Source of the DNA: UMGS1851 sp900555605
Lineage (GTDB): Bacteria > Bacillota > Clostridia > UBA1212 > UBA1255
Assembly (NCBI GenBank): GCA_902472555.1
Contig: CABROF010000025.1
Location: forward strand, 1-25,724
Length of the DNA: 25,724 bases
Direction: 5' to 3'
Each line of letters opens with the position of its first letter. Within the stretch, counting starts at the first letter, position 1. The position numbers were made by a program, and so were the translations under genes. This document shows positions 1-8,259 of this stretch, in pieces. The notes under the pieces are model-generated. The model saw only the letters and a list, made by a program, of their open reading frames with translations. It was not told where the DNA came from and made no database searches.

Positions 1-1683
1 AGTCGGAGCCGCCTCGCCGAAAACATCCCTGCCGTCTGCGTAATAGCGATCAAACGAAAGAATGTCCGCCTCGGCTCCGGAGAAGCTCCAATACCCGCGG
101 CGCAGAACAGAATACGTGCGCCGCAGCTCTGCCAGCATGGCAAACCAGGCAACCAGTTCCTCATTCTCCCGGCCCCAGGGATACGTACGGCGGTTGTCCG
201 GATCGATCCCACCCTCCAGGCCGGTCTCATCACCATAATAAATCAGCGGCACCCCCGGAAAGGAAAACTGGATCATTGCATAACATTTTACCATAGCCTC
301 TGCCGACCGGCAATCCTTTGCCGCCGCCCTGCGCATACAGGTCATCAGCCGCTCCACATCGTGGGACCCCGTCATATTTACCAATGCGTAAAAATTATGC
401 ACCGGACAGTGTTCATGCAGCTCCAGAAAGCGTTCCATTGCCCCACGCCCCGTAATTTCACCGGAAAAGTAGGCCAGCAGCGTGCTGCGAAACACATAAT
501 TGGTATTGCTGTGCAGCTCCGGCGCAGTATAATAAGTGCGCCGATGCCCATAGCTGATTTTGTTGGACGCATCCTCCCAGACCTCGCCGATAACGACCGG
601 TTCCTCCATGCTTTCCTCTGCAATCTGCCGCAGCAGGGCAATAAAGGCATCCGGCAGCTCATCGGCCACATCAAGACGCCATCCGGAAATGCCCTTACGC
701 CCCCAATGACGGATCACACTATCCGGTCCGCGCAGAATATAATCAAGATACCCCGGTTCCATCTCATTTACATTGGGAAGCGCCTTTACGCCCCACCAGC
801 ACTCGTAGTCATCATCCTCCTGTCCGAACCGGTACCAGGCACGGTATTTGGAGGCCGGATTGCCGTAAGCGCCCTGCTCAGATGCCGGCCTGCCCGCGCC
901 GTATCTGCGGAATCGATCAAAATAGATACTGTCATTCCCCGTATGACTGAACACACCGTCCAAAATGAACCGAATACCATGTTCTCTGCCTGCGGCAATC
1001 ATGGCATCAAAGGCTTCCTCTCCGCCTAATACCGGATCCACAGCATAATAATCGCAGGTATCGTAACGGTGATTGCTGGCAGCTGTAAAAATAGGATTCA
1101 GATAAATCACATCTGCGCCGAGCCGCCGGATATAATCCATTTTTTCTGCGATTCCCCAGAGGTTTCCGCCGAAAAAGTCATGGCGTATGATCTCTCCCCG
1201 CGCATCTTTGATATACATCGGCAGATCAAACCAGCTTCCGTAATAAAAGGTTCCCGGCTTGCGGATCCACGCGCCGCCCACAAAGAAGCGGTCCGGAAAG
1301 ATCTGATAAATCACACTGTCCAGAAACCAGCGCGGAACAGTGAGCCCCGCCGGATATACCGTGATCTGATTGCGCTCCGCAGCAGTCTCCTGCTGATCGT
1401 CAGAGCTCTGACGAAAAGAATAAAAATAAAGGCCCGGCGCGTTCAGCAGGGTTTCCGGATCTAAAAGGAATACCGCGCGGTGACCTTCGATCCGCACCGG
1501 AGACAGGATCGCAGACCAGGGCGAGCCATCTGCGGGTTCCGCCTGCAGAATCAGCTGCAGTGCTTCCATCCGCTCGCCCGGCGCGCAGAAAATATCAGCA
1601 CAAAGGGTGACCGCTGTGCCCTGCGCAACCGCGCCGAAGGGGGACCGGTATTCTATACGCCGCGAATCATGTATTACGTTCAA
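1..1683 (-). CDS. GH13 alpha-glycosidase, neopullulanase/cyclomaltodextrinase-like (partial, 3' end outside window)
   Basis: This is a cytoplasmic alpha-amylase-family hydrolase that probably trims maltodextrins or branched limit dextrins; 561 codons lie in the window and no stop is reached at its left edge. I read the gene from a TTG at 1681-1683, preceded 6-7 nt upstream by GGAGGGG; an in-frame TGA (the glgP stop, 1732-1734) lies upstream and there is no in-frame ATG between. Residues ~1-115 form a beta-rich N-terminal domain resembling those of neopullulanases (CBM34-like, inferred). The catalytic barrel starts near SVIYQIFPDRF (123-133) and shows DFFGGNLWGI (169-178), the nucleophile D338 in GWRLDVADEL, the acid/base E367 in GEVWED and D442 in GSHDVERL. 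There is no signal peptide. It follows glgP by 48 bp as the last visible gene of the glycogen operon. Exact substrate specificity cannot be told from sequence. Confidence 0.88.
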   Translation of the reverse strand, partial: MNVIHDSRRIEYRSPFGAVAQGTAVTLCADIFCAPGERMEALQLILQAEPADGSPWSAILSPVRIEGHRAVFLLDPETLLNAPGLYFYSFRQSSDDQQETAAERNQITVYPAGLTVPRWFLDSVIYQIFPDRFFVGGAWIRKPGTFYYGSWFDLPMYIKDARGEIIRHDFFGGNLWGIAEKMDYIRRLGADVIYLNPIFTAASNHRYDTCDYYAVDPVLGGEEAFDAMIAAGREHGIRFILDGVFSHTGNDSIYFDRFRRYGAGRPASEQGAYGNPASKYRAWYRFGQEDDDYECWWGVKALPNVNEMEPGYLDYILRGPDSVIRHWGRKGISGWRLDVADELPDAFIALLRQIAEESMEEPVVIGEVWEDASNKISYGHRRTYYTAPELHSNTNYVFRSTLLAYFSGEITGRGAMERFLELHEHCPVHNFYALVNMTGSHDVERLMTCMRRAAAKDCRSAEAMVKCYAMIQFSFPGVPLIYYGDETGLEGGIDPDNRRTYPWGRENEELVAWFAMLAELRRTYSVLRRGYWSFSGAEADILSFDRYYADGRDVFGEAAPT

Positions 1684-1731
1684 GAAATCCCCTCCATACG
1701 CTGTTTTTTTCTGCAGTCGTGCAAAGCTTCC

Positions 1732-4146
1732 TCATACATGCCAGATCTCATCTGCATACCTGCGGATTGTCTCGTCACTGGAAAACACGCCAGAGGCTGC
1801 AATGTTCACGCCGGACATGCGATTCCACACAGAAGGCATCCGGTAGAGCGTATCAACACGCTCCTGCGCCGCGGCATAAGAGGCAAAGTCCTTCAAGGTA
1901 AAATACGGGTCATTGCAGGCAAGCAAATGATTCAGGATGGGGTCGAATTCGTTCTGCGGCACCATCCCGCCGCAGCCGCTGCGGAGCTGTTCCAATATAC
2001 GCGGCAGCCGCGGGTCATGGCGGATGACCTCCTGCACGTCATATCCGCCGTCTTTTTCATACCGGATGACTTCCTCGGCGGAAAGGCCGAATAATATGAT
2101 ATTCTCTTCTCCGACCTCACGGCAGATTTCCACATTGGCGCCGTCAAGCGTAGCCAATGTGACTGCGCCGTTCATCATAAACTTCATATTGCCTGTACCG
2201 GAGGCTTCTTTAGAAGCGGTTGAAATTTGTTCGCTGACATCTCCCGCCGGAATCATGATCTGGGCCAGACTGACGCCGTAATTCGGTAAAAAAACCACCT
2301 TCAGCTTATCGGCGATTCGCGGATCCCGATTAATCCGGTCTGCCACGGTGCAGATCAGTTTAATCGTGTTCTTTGCCAGCGCATATCCGGGAAATGCTTT
2401 TGCCCCGAAAATAAAAGTACGCGGTACCATATCGAGTGCGGGATCTTCGGTTAAACGGTGATACAGCTCTATAATGTGGAACACATTCAGCAGCTGCCGT
2501 TTATACATATGAAGCCGTTTTACCTGGATATCAAAAATAGAGTCCGGATTTACTGTAATTGCACAGCGCGTTTTAATAAGATCCGCTAAATTTTGTTTGT
2601 TCTCCCGTTTTATCCGGGCCAGCCGCTCCAGAAAGGCAGGATCCTCCGTATACGGCTTAAGCGCAGCAATCTTTAGCGGTTCTCTGTGCCAGGCCGTACC
2701 GATGGTTTCATTCAGCAGAGACGCCAGTCCGGGGTTCGCCTGCATCAGCCAGCGCCGATGGGTAATGCCATTCGTCTTATTATTGAATTTGTCCGGATAA
2801 AATTCGTTGAAATCCTTCAGTTCCTGATTTTTCAGAATATTCGTATGCAGCTGCGCCACACCGTTGACAGAATGACTGCCCACAATGGCCAGATAAGCCA
2901 TTTTCACAAGGCCATCCTGTATGATGGACATTGCGCTCAGCTTATTCCAGTCCCCACGGAAGCATTGTGATAGTTCACCGCAGAACCTCCGGTTGATTTC
3001 TTCTATAATCATATAAATTCGCGGCAGCAGTCTGCGGAACATGGGAACCTGCCATTTCTCCAGTGCCTCGGCTAATATCGTATGGTTGGTGTATGCCATG
3101 GTACGCGTGGTAATCCGCCAGGCCTCATCCCAGCCCATTCCCTCTTCATCGATCAGAATGCGAATCAGCTCCGGAATTGCCAGCGCAGGATGGGTATCGT
3201 TGATATGGATCGCCGTATAATGGTCGAAATCATGCAGGGACAGCCCCATCCTTTTATGCTTATGCACAATGCTCTGTATACCGGCACTTGTAAAAAAGTA
3301 CTCCTGCTTGAGCCGCAGCAATTTGCCGCGTTCAGTGGAATCATCCGGATACAGGACATTTGTGATAGCACTGACCGCGTATTGTCCCGCAATCGCTTTC
3401 TCGTAATCTCCACGGCTGAACATGGTAAAATCAAATCCGGTTCCATCTGTCTCTGCGCTCCACAACCGCAGCGTATTGACCGTACCGTTACAGTATCCCG
3501 GTACAGGCATATCGTAGGGAACCGCCAGAATGGGTTCATAATCCCGCAGATCTACATACAGCCGCTGGTTCTCCCAGCGCATTTGACATTGGCCGCCGAA
3601 TTTTACGATGCAGGCTTCGTCGTCTCTGCGCGTTTCCCATACATTTGCGATTTTCAGCCAGTCGTCCGGCGTCTCGATCTGATAGCCATTTGTAATCTCC
3701 TGTTTAAAAAGACCGTACTGATACCGGATCCCCACCCCGTGTCCCGGAATTTTCAGAGAAGCCATGGAATCAATAAAGCAGGCCGCCAGACGGCCCAGCC
3801 CGCCGTTGCCCAATCCCGCATCCGGTTCTACTTCCTCAAGCGCTCTCAGGGGGATTCCGAAATCTTGAAGTCCGGCCGCCACGACCTCCCGGATTCCGAG
3901 ATTGATCAGCGCCGCATCCATCAGCCTGCCGATCAAAAATTCCATAGAAAAATAATACACCTGCTTTACGCGATCCTTCTCATACCGTACCTCCGTCGCA
4001 TGCCAGTCACCGGCCATATAATCCCGGATCAATGCGCCCAGCGCCAAATATTGAACTGTCTCCGAAGCGTCCTCGACACTCTCTTGATACATGGAAATTA
4101 ATTTATTTTGATAATCGCGTTTAAATGCCTCTTTATTCAGATCCAA
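1732..4146 (-). CDS. glgP: Glycogen/maltodextrin phosphorylase
   Basis: This enzyme releases glucose-1-phosphate from glycogen or maltodextrin non-reducing ends using pyridoxal phosphate. The 804 residues match the usual GT35 length. Visible signatures are GLGNGGLGRLAACFIDS (111-127), the IHINDTHPALAIPEL region (313-327) and the cofactor-binding SGTGNMKFMMNGA, in which K655 is the predicted Schiff-base lysine. The start is a TTG at 4144-4146 with GGAGGG seven bases upstream; no ATG is better placed. The gene follows glgA by 38 bp and precedes the GH13 glycosidase by 48 bp, so synthesis and breakdown of glycogen are encoded on one transcript. Regulation specific to this gene is not visible, although the TTG start may lower its translation. 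Confidence 0.96.
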   Translation of the reverse strand: MDLNKEAFKRDYQNKLISMYQESVEDASETVQYLALGALIRDYMAGDWHATEVRYEKDRVKQVYYFSMEFLIGRLMDAALINLGIREVVAAGLQDFGIPLRALEEVEPDAGLGNGGLGRLAACFIDSMASLKIPGHGVGIRYQYGLFKQEITNGYQIETPDDWLKIANVWETRRDDEACIVKFGGQCQMRWENQRLYVDLRDYEPILAVPYDMPVPGYCNGTVNTLRLWSAETDGTGFDFTMFSRGDYEKAIAGQYAVSAITNVLYPDDSTERGKLLRLKQEYFFTSAGIQSIVHKHKRMGLSLHDFDHYTAIHINDTHPALAIPELIRILIDEEGMGWDEAWRITTRTMAYTNHTILAEALEKWQVPMFRRLLPRIYMIIEEINRRFCGELSQCFRGDWNKLSAMSIIQDGLVKMAYLAIVGSHSVNGVAQLHTNILKNQELKDFNEFYPDKFNNKTNGITHRRWLMQANPGLASLLNETIGTAWHREPLKIAALKPYTEDPAFLERLARIKRENKQNLADLIKTRCAITVNPDSIFDIQVKRLHMYKRQLLNVFHIIELYHRLTEDPALDMVPRTFIFGAKAFPGYALAKNTIKLICTVADRINRDPRIADKLKVVFLPNYGVSLAQIMIPAGDVSEQISTASKEASGTGNMKFMMNGAVTLATLDGANVEICREVGEENIILFGLSAEEVIRYEKDGGYDVQEVIRHDPRLPRILEQLRSGCGGMVPQNEFDPILNHLLACNDPYFTLKDFASYAAAQERVDTLYRMPSVWNRMSGVNIAASGVFSSDETIRRYADEIWHV

Positions 4147-4184
4147 TGATCGTCCCTCCAGAATTCAATCTGAGCCGCAATGCT

Positions 4185-5618
4185 TCATTCTGTAATGCTG
4201 TCATACAGGCTGGCATATTTTGCGCTCTGTTTTTCCCAATCAAACCGCGTATGCATGGCGTTTTGCACAAGCCGCTTCCACACCTCCGGATGATCGTACT
4301 GCACAAGGGCATATTTTAAAATATTCAGCATCTCGTGCGCATTGAAATTAGCAAAGGAAAATCCGTTGCCCTCTCCCGTATATTCGTTATACGGCGTAAC
4401 GGTATCCTTCAGGCCCCCGGTTTCCCGTACCAACGGCAGCGTACCGTATCGCATAGCAATCATCTGGCTCAGGCCGCACGGTTCAAACAGCGAGGGCATT
4501 AAAAAAAGATCCGAACCTGCATAAATTTTTGACGCAAGGGTATGATCAAAACGGATACAGGCCGCAATCTTGCCGGGATACGCGGAGGCATAATATGCAA
4601 AAAAGTCCTGATAATCCGCATCTCCGGTGCCCAGCAGCACAAACTGCAGGTCGAGCTTTAAAATATCCTCCATGACACAGGTTACCAGATCAAGCCCCTT
4701 TTGTCGCACCAAGCGGGTAATCATCCCGACCACCGGAATATCCGGATTGGCAGGAAGGCCCACGGACTGCTGAAGATCTACCTTATTAACGACTTTTCGA
4801 TTCAAAGAGCGGACCGTAAAATTCTGTGCAATATTGGGATCCGTCCGAGGATCGTTTTTTTCATAATCGATGCCGTTTGTAATCCCCACGAGCTTATATG
4901 ACATTTTACGCAGAAGGCCGTCAAGCTCCTCGCCGTAATACGGCTGCTGAATCTCTTTTGCATAGGTCTGGCTCACCGTGGTGATCCGGTCGGCATACAC
5001 GATCCCCGCCTTCATAAAGGAGATCCCATCCTTGAATTTTATTTTATCCTCTGTAAAATATCCCATGTTCAATCCGAGGAGCTCTTCCAGCACTGCCGGA
5101 GAAAAAACGCCCTGATATTTGAGATTATGAATCGTAAAAACCGATCCGGTACCGCAAAACTCCGGTCTTTCAGAATAAAAATCCTTTAAATACAGCGGAA
5201 TCATTCCGGTATGCCAGTCGTTGCAGTGTAAAACATCCGGCTTAAAGTCATCCATATGGGCGACGGATTCCATCACAGCTCTGCAAAAATAGGCGAACCG
5301 TTCTCCGTCGTCGAAGTACCCGTAACAGCCGGGGCGCTTAAAATAGTATTCGTTATCCACAAAGTAGATGGGAATATCCTCATAATTTAAATATTCCAAG
5401 CCGCAGTACTGATTTCTCCAGCCAACGGCTACGCCGAACGAAGCCAGCAGGCACGTCTTGGACGTGTAGTTCGGAGAAATATCTCCATATTTCGGCATAA
5501 TAATTCGTACATCGATGCCCTGGGCCCGCAGCGCTTTCGGCAGTGCAAAAGATACATCTGCCAAACCTCCTGTTTTCATGAACGGCTGCACTTCCGTAGA
5601 AATAAATAAAACCTTCAT
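4185..5618 (-). CDS. glgA: Glycogen synthase (ADP-glucose type)
   Basis: This GT5 enzyme transfers glucose from ADP-glucose to the non-reducing end of alpha-1,4-glucan. The 477 residues are the usual length. The N-terminal ADP-glucose-binding KTGGL motif is at residues 15-19 (after MKVLFISTEVQPFM). The C-terminal Rossmann domain carries SLFEPCGLSQMIAMRYG followed by ETGGLKDTV, the conserved donor-binding and catalytic region. The ATG at 5616-5618 has an excellent AGGAGGGG site upstream. The gene lies 178 bp downstream of glgD, an unusually large gap for this operon, filled with inverted repeats (5631-5795) ending just before the ribosome binding site. Those structures are the best visible candidates for differential control of glgA-glgP relative to glgB-glgC-glgD. 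Confidence 0.97.
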   Translation of the reverse strand: MKVLFISTEVQPFMKTGGLADVSFALPKALRAQGIDVRIIMPKYGDISPNYTSKTCLLASFGVAVGWRNQYCGLEYLNYEDIPIYFVDNEYYFKRPGCYGYFDDGERFAYFCRAVMESVAHMDDFKPDVLHCNDWHTGMIPLYLKDFYSERPEFCGTGSVFTIHNLKYQGVFSPAVLEELLGLNMGYFTEDKIKFKDGISFMKAGIVYADRITTVSQTYAKEIQQPYYGEELDGLLRKMSYKLVGITNGIDYEKNDPRTDPNIAQNFTVRSLNRKVVNKVDLQQSVGLPANPDIPVVGMITRLVRQKGLDLVTCVMEDILKLDLQFVLLGTGDADYQDFFAYYASAYPGKIAACIRFDHTLASKIYAGSDLFLMPSLFEPCGLSQMIAMRYGTLPLVRETGGLKDTVTPYNEYTGEGNGFSFANFNAHEMLNILKYALVQYDHPEVWKRLVQNAMHTRFDWEKQSAKYASLYDSITE

Positions 5619-5630
5619 ACACCCCTCCTA

Positions 5631-5795
5631 TTCTGCCGCCGAAACGGCGGCGCTTATTATAATTGAAAAAATAACGTTCTGCAATTTTTTGCAGATGGCT
5701 GAATTCATTCAGCCAAGTTATTTTTTATACGTGACGGAAACGGCGGCGCCGTTTTCATCACGTTCTCCTGCTTCTGCCGCCGAAACGGCGGCGCT
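5631..5795. repeat. Dense inverted-repeat element with flanking 24-bp direct repeats between glgD and glgA
   Basis: The gap consists almost wholly of perfect or near-perfect inverted repeats. An identical 24-bp sequence occurs at 5631-5654 and 5772-5795; each copy contains the hairpin GCCGCCG-AAA-CGGCGGC (5635-5651 and 5776-5792). Its GAAACGGCGGCGC core recurs at 5737-5749. Between the outer copies lies a possible three-way junction: a 10-bp closing stem (AAAAAATAAC 5666-5675 with GTTATTTTTT 5717-5726), arm CTGCAA-TTTT-TTGCAG (5679-5694) and arm GGCTGAAT-TC-ATTCAGCC (5697-5714). A further long hairpin spans 5730-5762 (CGTGA/TCACG plus an inner ACGGCG/CGCCGT stem). Read on the mRNA strand, the three-way structure ends in AUUUUUU, which could act as a partial terminator. 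It could be a palindromic repeat of the REP/MITE kind or an mRNA processing or attenuation element; I cannot tell which. Confidence 0.8.
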
Positions 5796-5796
5796 G

Positions 5797-6912
5797 TTAA
5801 TTGAATCGGTTTTTCTTTTCGATGACCAGCGGGAAGGAGTCGTTTCCTTTCAGTTCCGTTCCCGAGGTGATCTCTACATTCTTGTCAATGATCACATGTG
5901 ACAGCCTGGCGCCGCTCCGGACATCAACATTCTGCAGAATAATGCTATTTTCAATGACCACGTCCTCATCAATATTCACATACCTGCCCAACAGGCTGTT
6001 TGTTACAGTTCCTTTGATTCTGCAGCCGTCTGCGATCAGAGAATGATACACCCGGCATCCCTTTACGTAAAGCGTAGGCGGTTCGTCCTTGATCTTTGTA
6101 AAGATGGGACGCTCTGAACGAAAAAGCTCGTTGCTTACAGTGATATCCAGCATACGCATATTACTTTTATAATATGCCGTGATCGTATTGATGCAGGATA
6201 CAAAGCCTTTGAAGCAGTACGCATTTACCGTAATATTGGGCAGATCACGGAAAATAAAATTGTAAAAGCTTCCCTGATTGACCGTACGGGCGCTGCGGTA
6301 GATGAGCTGCATGAGTTTTGCTTTTTTCATAATAAAAATCTCCATACAGATATTTGCCGCGTTTGCAAACCCCACATTCTTGCCGACTCCGGTTACCCGG
6401 CTGGTTTCTTCATCTACATCCAGCGTGAAGCAGTTCTGAAATTCTGTTCCTGCATCATTTGTTTTTGTATAAACAAAAGTCATATCACAGCCGGATCGTT
6501 CGTGTGACTCCACCACCTCTGACAGATCCAGATTGCAGATCATGTACGAAGAGGTCAGGATCACATTTTCACTTGTGCTGCGGTAAAAGTATTCCATATT
6601 ATTCTTCAGCAGCTTAGAGTCATAATTTACAAAATCGTTCAAGCCGTGGCTGAACAGAAAAATGCCGTCGATCTTTCGGTTTAGGTCCCATGGCTTTCCG
6701 GTTCCGATATGATCCACCAGAGAACGGGAGTTGGACTGCGAAAAAACGCCTACATTTTTAATGCCGCTGTTTACAATATTAGACAGCATAAAATCAATAA
6801 CGCGATATCGGCTTCCGATGGGAACGGAAGCAATGGGCCGGTTCGTGGTAAGGCTGCGTATATCATTTTCATTTTCCGACAAATTGATAATTGCCATATA
6901 ATCTTTGATCAT
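5797..6912 (-). CDS. glgD: Glucose-1-phosphate adenylyltransferase, GlgD-type regulatory subunit
   Basis: GlgD is the non-catalytic partner of GlgC in Firmicutes and modulates ADP-glucose pyrophosphorylase activity. The 371-residue protein keeps the nucleotidyltransferase fold (SRYRVIDFMLSN, then a C-terminal left-handed beta-helix with repeated hexapeptides such as IENSIILQNVDVRSGA). It has lost the GlgC signature: where GlgC reads GGQGSRLG followed by a conserved lysine, this protein has NLSENENDIRSL, and the GDHIYKMDY metal site of GlgC is replaced by SSYMICNLDL. This supports a regulatory role. The ATG at 6910-6912 has AAGGAGTG just upstream. The gene lies 36 bp after the glgC stop, consistent with co-translation of the heteromer. 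Confidence 0.95.
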   Translation of the reverse strand: MIKDYMAIINLSENENDIRSLTTNRPIASVPIGSRYRVIDFMLSNIVNSGIKNVGVFSQSNSRSLVDHIGTGKPWDLNRKIDGIFLFSHGLNDFVNYDSKLLKNNMEYFYRSTSENVILTSSYMICNLDLSEVVESHERSGCDMTFVYTKTNDAGTEFQNCFTLDVDEETSRVTGVGKNVGFANAANICMEIFIMKKAKLMQLIYRSARTVNQGSFYNFIFRDLPNITVNAYCFKGFVSCINTITAYYKSNMRMLDITVSNELFRSERPIFTKIKDEPPTLYVKGCRVYHSLIADGCRIKGTVTNSLLGRYVNIDEDVVIENSIILQNVDVRSGARLSHVIIDKNVEITSGTELKGNDSFPLVIEKKNRFN

Positions 6913-6948
6913 ATTTTCACTCCTTGCATCCTATGCACTGCCGGCAAT

Positions 6949-8100
6949 TTACGCCAGCACACCCTGCGAAAGCAATATTTTACCGCTTTCAATCACGGCA
7001 ATATCCGTCCCGTTTCCGATCACATTATATTCCCGTACACATACCCGTTCCAACAGAATACTTTTATTGATCAGCACATTTTCACCAATCACGCAGTCTT
7101 CCATCACAATAGAATTGACTATGCGCGTATTGGGGCCGACGGTGACGCCGGGAAAGATGATGGAATTGACCACCTCCCCCATAATAATACTGCCTTCGGA
7201 AATAATACTGTTTTCTATACGCGCTTCCGGACCGATATACTGCGCAGGACGGGAGGCCGTCTCCGTGTACAGCTTCCACTGACTGTCGAAAAGCTTCACC
7301 TCGTTATCTTCGCTGAGCAGATCCATGTTGGCCTCCCAAAAGCTTTCGACGGTTCCGACATCCTTCCAGTACCCCTCATAACGATAAGCCACCAGTTTTT
7401 CACCGCTCGCCAGCATGTTCGGAATCATATTTTTTCCGAAATCATTGTTCGAGGCGGGATCTGTAGCATCATCCATCAGATACCGCTTCAATTTATCATA
7501 TGTAAAAATATAAATTCCCATTGACGCCAGGCAGCTCCGGGGATGCTGCGGTTTTTCTTCGAATTCTGTAATCACATCGTTAGAATCCGTATTCATAATG
7601 CCGAACCGGCAGGCTTCCTCCGGACGAACCTGTATGACCGCAATGGTAGCATCCGCCCGGCTGCGGATATGATGCTGGAGCATGAGGCGATAATCCATTT
7701 TATAGATGTGGTCGCCAGACAGGATCAGTACATAATTCGGATTGTACTGTTCTAAAAAGTTCATATTCTGATAAACCGCATTGGCGGTTCCCTTGTACCA
7801 GTCTCCCCCCGCCTCGCTCATATACGGCGGCAGCATAGCCACGCCGCCGTGCACCCGGTCCAAGTCCCACGGCGCCCCGATTCCAATATGAGAATTCAGC
7901 ATCTGCGGCTTATACTGCGTAAGCACGCCCACCGTGTCAATCCCCGAATTAGAACAATTACTCAGCGCAAAATCGATGATGCGGTATTTTCCGCCGAAAG
8001 CTACGGCCGGCTTTGCCATTCGGCGTGTCATCAGCCCCAGCCGGCTGCCCTGTCCGCCAGCCAGAATCATCGCCACCATATTCTTCTTTGTCAGTCCCAT
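6949..8100 (-). CDS. glgC: Glucose-1-phosphate adenylyltransferase, catalytic subunit
   Basis: GlgC makes ADP-glucose and pyrophosphate from ATP and glucose-1-phosphate, the committed step of glycogen synthesis. The 383-residue reading begins MGLTKKNMVAMILAGG, with the nucleotide-binding GGQGSRLG at 15-22, the conserved RMAKPAV lysine at 30 and FGGKYRIIDFALSN following; the metal-binding GDHIYKMDY and a C-terminal beta-helix are present. I chose the ATG at 8098-8100 because AGGGGGT lies directly upstream and the family starts here. The frame stays open to a GTG at 8253, but that extra 51-residue stretch matches nothing in the family. The gene lies 159 bp after glgB and 36 bp before glgD. Confidence 0.96.
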   Translation of the reverse strand: MGLTKKNMVAMILAGGQGSRLGLMTRRMAKPAVAFGGKYRIIDFALSNCSNSGIDTVGVLTQYKPQMLNSHIGIGAPWDLDRVHGGVAMLPPYMSEAGGDWYKGTANAVYQNMNFLEQYNPNYVLILSGDHIYKMDYRLMLQHHIRSRADATIAVIQVRPEEACRFGIMNTDSNDVITEFEEKPQHPRSCLASMGIYIFTYDKLKRYLMDDATDPASNNDFGKNMIPNMLASGEKLVAYRYEGYWKDVGTVESFWEANMDLLSEDNEVKLFDSQWKLYTETASRPAQYIGPEARIENSIISEGSIIMGEVVNSIIFPGVTVGPNTRIVNSIVMEDCVIGENVLINKSILLERVCVREYNVIGNGTDIAVIESGKILLSQGVLA

Positions 8101-8194
8101 ATTGCTACCCCCTAACGCCGCAAAACGGCAGTCTGAACAATACCATCGTAAAAACATTTTAAAGAGCGGGAAACGATACCGTACAGGCAGCGCG

Positions 8195-8211
8195 CGGATC
8201 CCATGGATCCG
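8195..8211. repeat. Hairpin in the glgB-glgC gap
   Basis: A perfect inverted repeat CGGATCC-CAT-GGATCCG (7-bp stem, 3-nt loop) lies inside the 159-bp spacer between glgB and glgC. A second, weaker GCCG/CGGC hairpin sits at about 8117-8129, close to the glgC ribosome binding site. Neither is followed by a T-run in the direction of transcription, so they do not look like intrinsic terminators. They may affect mRNA stability or glgC translation; no function is shown. Confidence 0.45.
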
Positions 8212-8259
8212 ATTCAGCAGGCTGTCCGCGTGACCGAATCTGCCAGCACGCACCGTTCG

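Noticed and set aside
378..998. Short open frames on both strands over the first kilobase
   Set aside because: They are shadows of the GH13 gene, which is open through the left edge in another minus-strand frame and carries all four catalytic regions.
8101..8253. 51-residue N-terminal extension of GlgC from a GTG at 8253
   Set aside because: It does not resemble GlgC, begins 6 bp after the glgB stop without a ribosome binding site, and an ATG with AGGGGGT sits exactly at the family start.
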